The notes beneath the pieces are model-generated. The model had not been told where the DNA came from. It did no database searches and saw only the letters and a list, made by a program, of their open reading frames with translations. The translations under genes were made by a program, and so were the position numbers. Shown piece by piece: positions 61,801 to 64,000 of a DNA stretch of 64,000 nt (positions within the stretch are counted from its first letter, which is position 1; every line of letters starts with the position of its first letter). The stretch is from contig JANPWX010020211.1 of the NCBI GenBank assembly GCA_024734555.1, positions 62,001 through 126,000 of the forward strand. Reading direction: 5' to 3'. The stretch comes from Trochalopteron elliotii. Lineage: Eukaryota; Chordata; Aves; Passeriformes; Leiothrichidae.

Positions 61801-64000
61801 TATAGCTCATTTGTATTTTTCCTTTTCAAGACCATATTCATCCAATTGAGCAACTTCTCTGTGGCTCAAGTGAAGTTTGGCCACTGCTTTATTGGAAACA
61901 GAATTGGTGACCTAGAACCTGTTCCTCTCTGGCAAGTCTCTGACTGCATCCTTCTAAATCAGAGGTGTGGATACTGGTGTAAAACTGCAGCAACACCCTG
62001 GTGGAGCAGGTCTTTAATCTGCCACATCCATGCAAATTGTGCAGACCTCAGAGAACTGAATATTCAGACTTTGTATTTATGCTCAGAGAGGGGAAAACAT
62101 GCCCATAGTTCATTGGCATAATAAATGTGATGTGAAAACAATTCTGTGGGGACAAACATTGTTTGGTTTGTCATGAGACATGCTTGACAGTTACTGCTTT
62201 GTCCCTTTTGTGCCATTGCAATGCAGTGGTATGATTGTGCCATAAATCTGAAAGACTGTTTTGCAAAGTTCGTATCTGTGCTTGCTACCTTTAATATTAA
62301 TAGGAGAATATCTTTAAAGTGAGTAAATTGAGAAAGTGGCTGAAACTATAGTTTATAAAAGAAGATTAGTGGGTTTAATATGCACTGGAGAGTAAAAGAA
62401 AAATCTTATTACTGTATGGAGAAATTACCTCATAAAGAAGCTAATACAGCAGGCTAGGGAGTAATTTTTAACAAGGTTTTTATGATGCACAAGTGTAGGC
62501 AAGTTAATGAACTTATCTTTCTAGTTATTTTCAGATTGTAACAATGCATTTCTTTTCAGTTCCTGTGCTTTAAAAAGTAAAACACATTTAATCACTTACA
62601 ATAAAACTAACTCATTAGTTTGATAAATCAAGTAAGATCCTATACTGCTCCTGTTGTGGCAGTGCTGCTAAGAAACCAGATCAGGTGAAAACATTAAGTA
62701 TGAAACAGAGCAAATGACCAGGTTTATTCATTATTGGAATTAAAAGGTGTCACACTGATGGGGAATGTTCATTTTTGGAAAGACCTCTCTGGTCTCAGTA
62801 GCAGAACTTAGGAAATAAAAACTAAAATAGGGACTCAGGCCAAGTTTTTGCTTAAACAATTCCACTCTTTGCAAAATAGCCATGTGGTCTTTGACATTCA
62901 TAAAACAGACATCTGAAGAATGTCACATCCAACAGCAAAGAAACCACAGGGGGGAGTTGGTAAATACAGAATGTCCATCTGTCAGCACCCCAGCATGGCA
63001 TGCGTAGGTATTGTTTAGGAGGAGCATGTCCACATTTTTCTGCCCAAATGCAGAAGACAGACTGCTGAGTAAAACAGTTCAATCTTTATATTGATTAAAG
63101 AGATGTGCTTTCCTACCATACAACAATCACTGTACTTGAAATTAATTCAGCAGCACTCTGAAGGCAAGACTGAAGATTGTGAGGCACTCACTGCAGGTTT
63201 TAATACAGATGTCCTAGAGCAGAAATACTGTGGACACACCACAACAATTTGACACTACAGCAGGGCATTTCATCAAGAGTTTATCAGAACCTCATCTAGA
63301 CCACAGTCATGTAAGCCACAGTGTTGTTGAATGTTAGTATTATTCACAGCCTCCTTCATGTCACGGCATGGGACAACCCTCCCAGGCACACACTGAAGGG
63401 AGAGAGGAGTGTGCTGGGAAGACGAGTTACTGCTCATCGACTCACTGACATAAACAGATGGGAAGGACGGATTTCTCCTCTACTGATGAGAACATTCTCC
63501 CACATGGATGTGGAAGAACTGTCTGCAAAGAGCAGCAGCAGGAAGATTTCTGCTATTGCAATAGCATCTGAGTGATGAGAAAGTTGCATAGTGCTCAAGG
63601 CATTTGAGTGTCCCCACACCCTTGTTAAAGGCCACAGTCAGCAATCTTTACTGCACTGAAACAATCTAAAAAAGCTTATGGTTGGTGGAAAACTGGAGCT
63701 GTAATTATCATGCTGTATTCACCTTGGGGTGAAGAAGTATTAGTTTTCCTAAGTCACATTTTATGGTTTGTAAACTGCCGATGAACCAGTAAATATAGCT
63801 GAAATGACTAATTTGCTTTCTAGGGTTCTCTGGTGGTTTTTTTTGGTTCAAAGTAAATAATAACCTGAAACAGTTCTTCTGAGTGAAGGTGCATCCACAT
63901 ACTGTCACAAGCACTGATCTGAATATGGCTAGAGATATATAGAGAGGTTTATTCATCCTTCTATAAAGCCTTTTGAAAGAATGTCTGACAGTTATTTTCC
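58861..64000. other. AT-rich non-coding DNA
   Basis: No gene, RNA gene or repeat with recognisable ends. An acceptor-like TTTTTCTTTTCTAG at about 59750-59763 leads into a frame that closes within a few codons. The frame of 107 codons at 59265-59588 has no recognised domain. The stretch 59700-60480 is very AT-rich and non-repetitive. Confidence 0.5.

Noticed and set aside
1..64000. Search for young CR1 3' ends, LTRs, CRISPR-like spaced repeats and well-known microRNA sequences
   Set aside because: Reading by eye gave no convincing match. A divergent copy could be missed without a profile search.

Overview
The window reads as AT-rich, non-coding vertebrate DNA, most likely sauropsid and probably avian. 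The lineage call rests on fragments that resemble old, partly palindromic repeats I associate with birds, crocodilians and turtles (near 4728-4900, 32864-32900, 37871-37950 and 52366-52410). It also rests on a nearly full-length but decayed tRNA-derived SINE at about 26045-26450, and on how few recognisable transposons 64 kb contains. I see no Alu, B1, L1, Bov-B or similar mammal- or squamate-typical repeats, and no clear young CR1 or retroviral element. No bacterial-style operon, CRISPR array, rRNA or functional tRNA is visible. The species cannot be named from the sequence alone.

I recognised no exon of any known gene. The open frames are almost all short. By my rough estimate from composition (about 0.07 stop codons per codon in DNA of this GC content), around one frame of 140 codons is expected by chance, and more in the GC-richer patches. 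The longest frames are therefore weak evidence of coding. I list a few because something beyond length supports them: two small membrane-protein-like frames about 520 bp apart on the minus strand (36057-36479 and 37020-37421), a signal-peptide-like frame with a good start context (11883-12227, minus), and an exon-like block with good splice signals and unusually many CpGs (30324-30449).

Layout: 1-11.3 kb is plain AT-rich DNA with a poly-T tract, a purine tract, a GC-rich patch at 9.05-9.47 kb and a CNE-like block at 10.37-10.74 kb. 11.3-18.2 kb holds the secreted-type frame and an old repeat with a perfect 10-bp hairpin. 18.2-26 kb is plain apart from a compound trinucleotide microsatellite at 23.95-24.04 kb. 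26-31 kb is the most structured part: the SINE, a CpG-retaining block dense in developmental transcription-factor motifs (28.23-29.06 kb) and the exon-like block. 31-38.3 kb holds more CNE-like DNA, an ISRE-like site and the paired frames. 38.3-51.2 kb is mostly plain, with several long but unconvincing frames. 51.2-52.4 kb is a second strong CNE-like block. 52.4-64 kb is plain apart from a perfect 40-bp tandem duplication.

Overall the pattern fits an intron or a gene desert beside a developmental gene, with scattered candidate enhancers. That is inference: conservation cannot be measured from one sequence.
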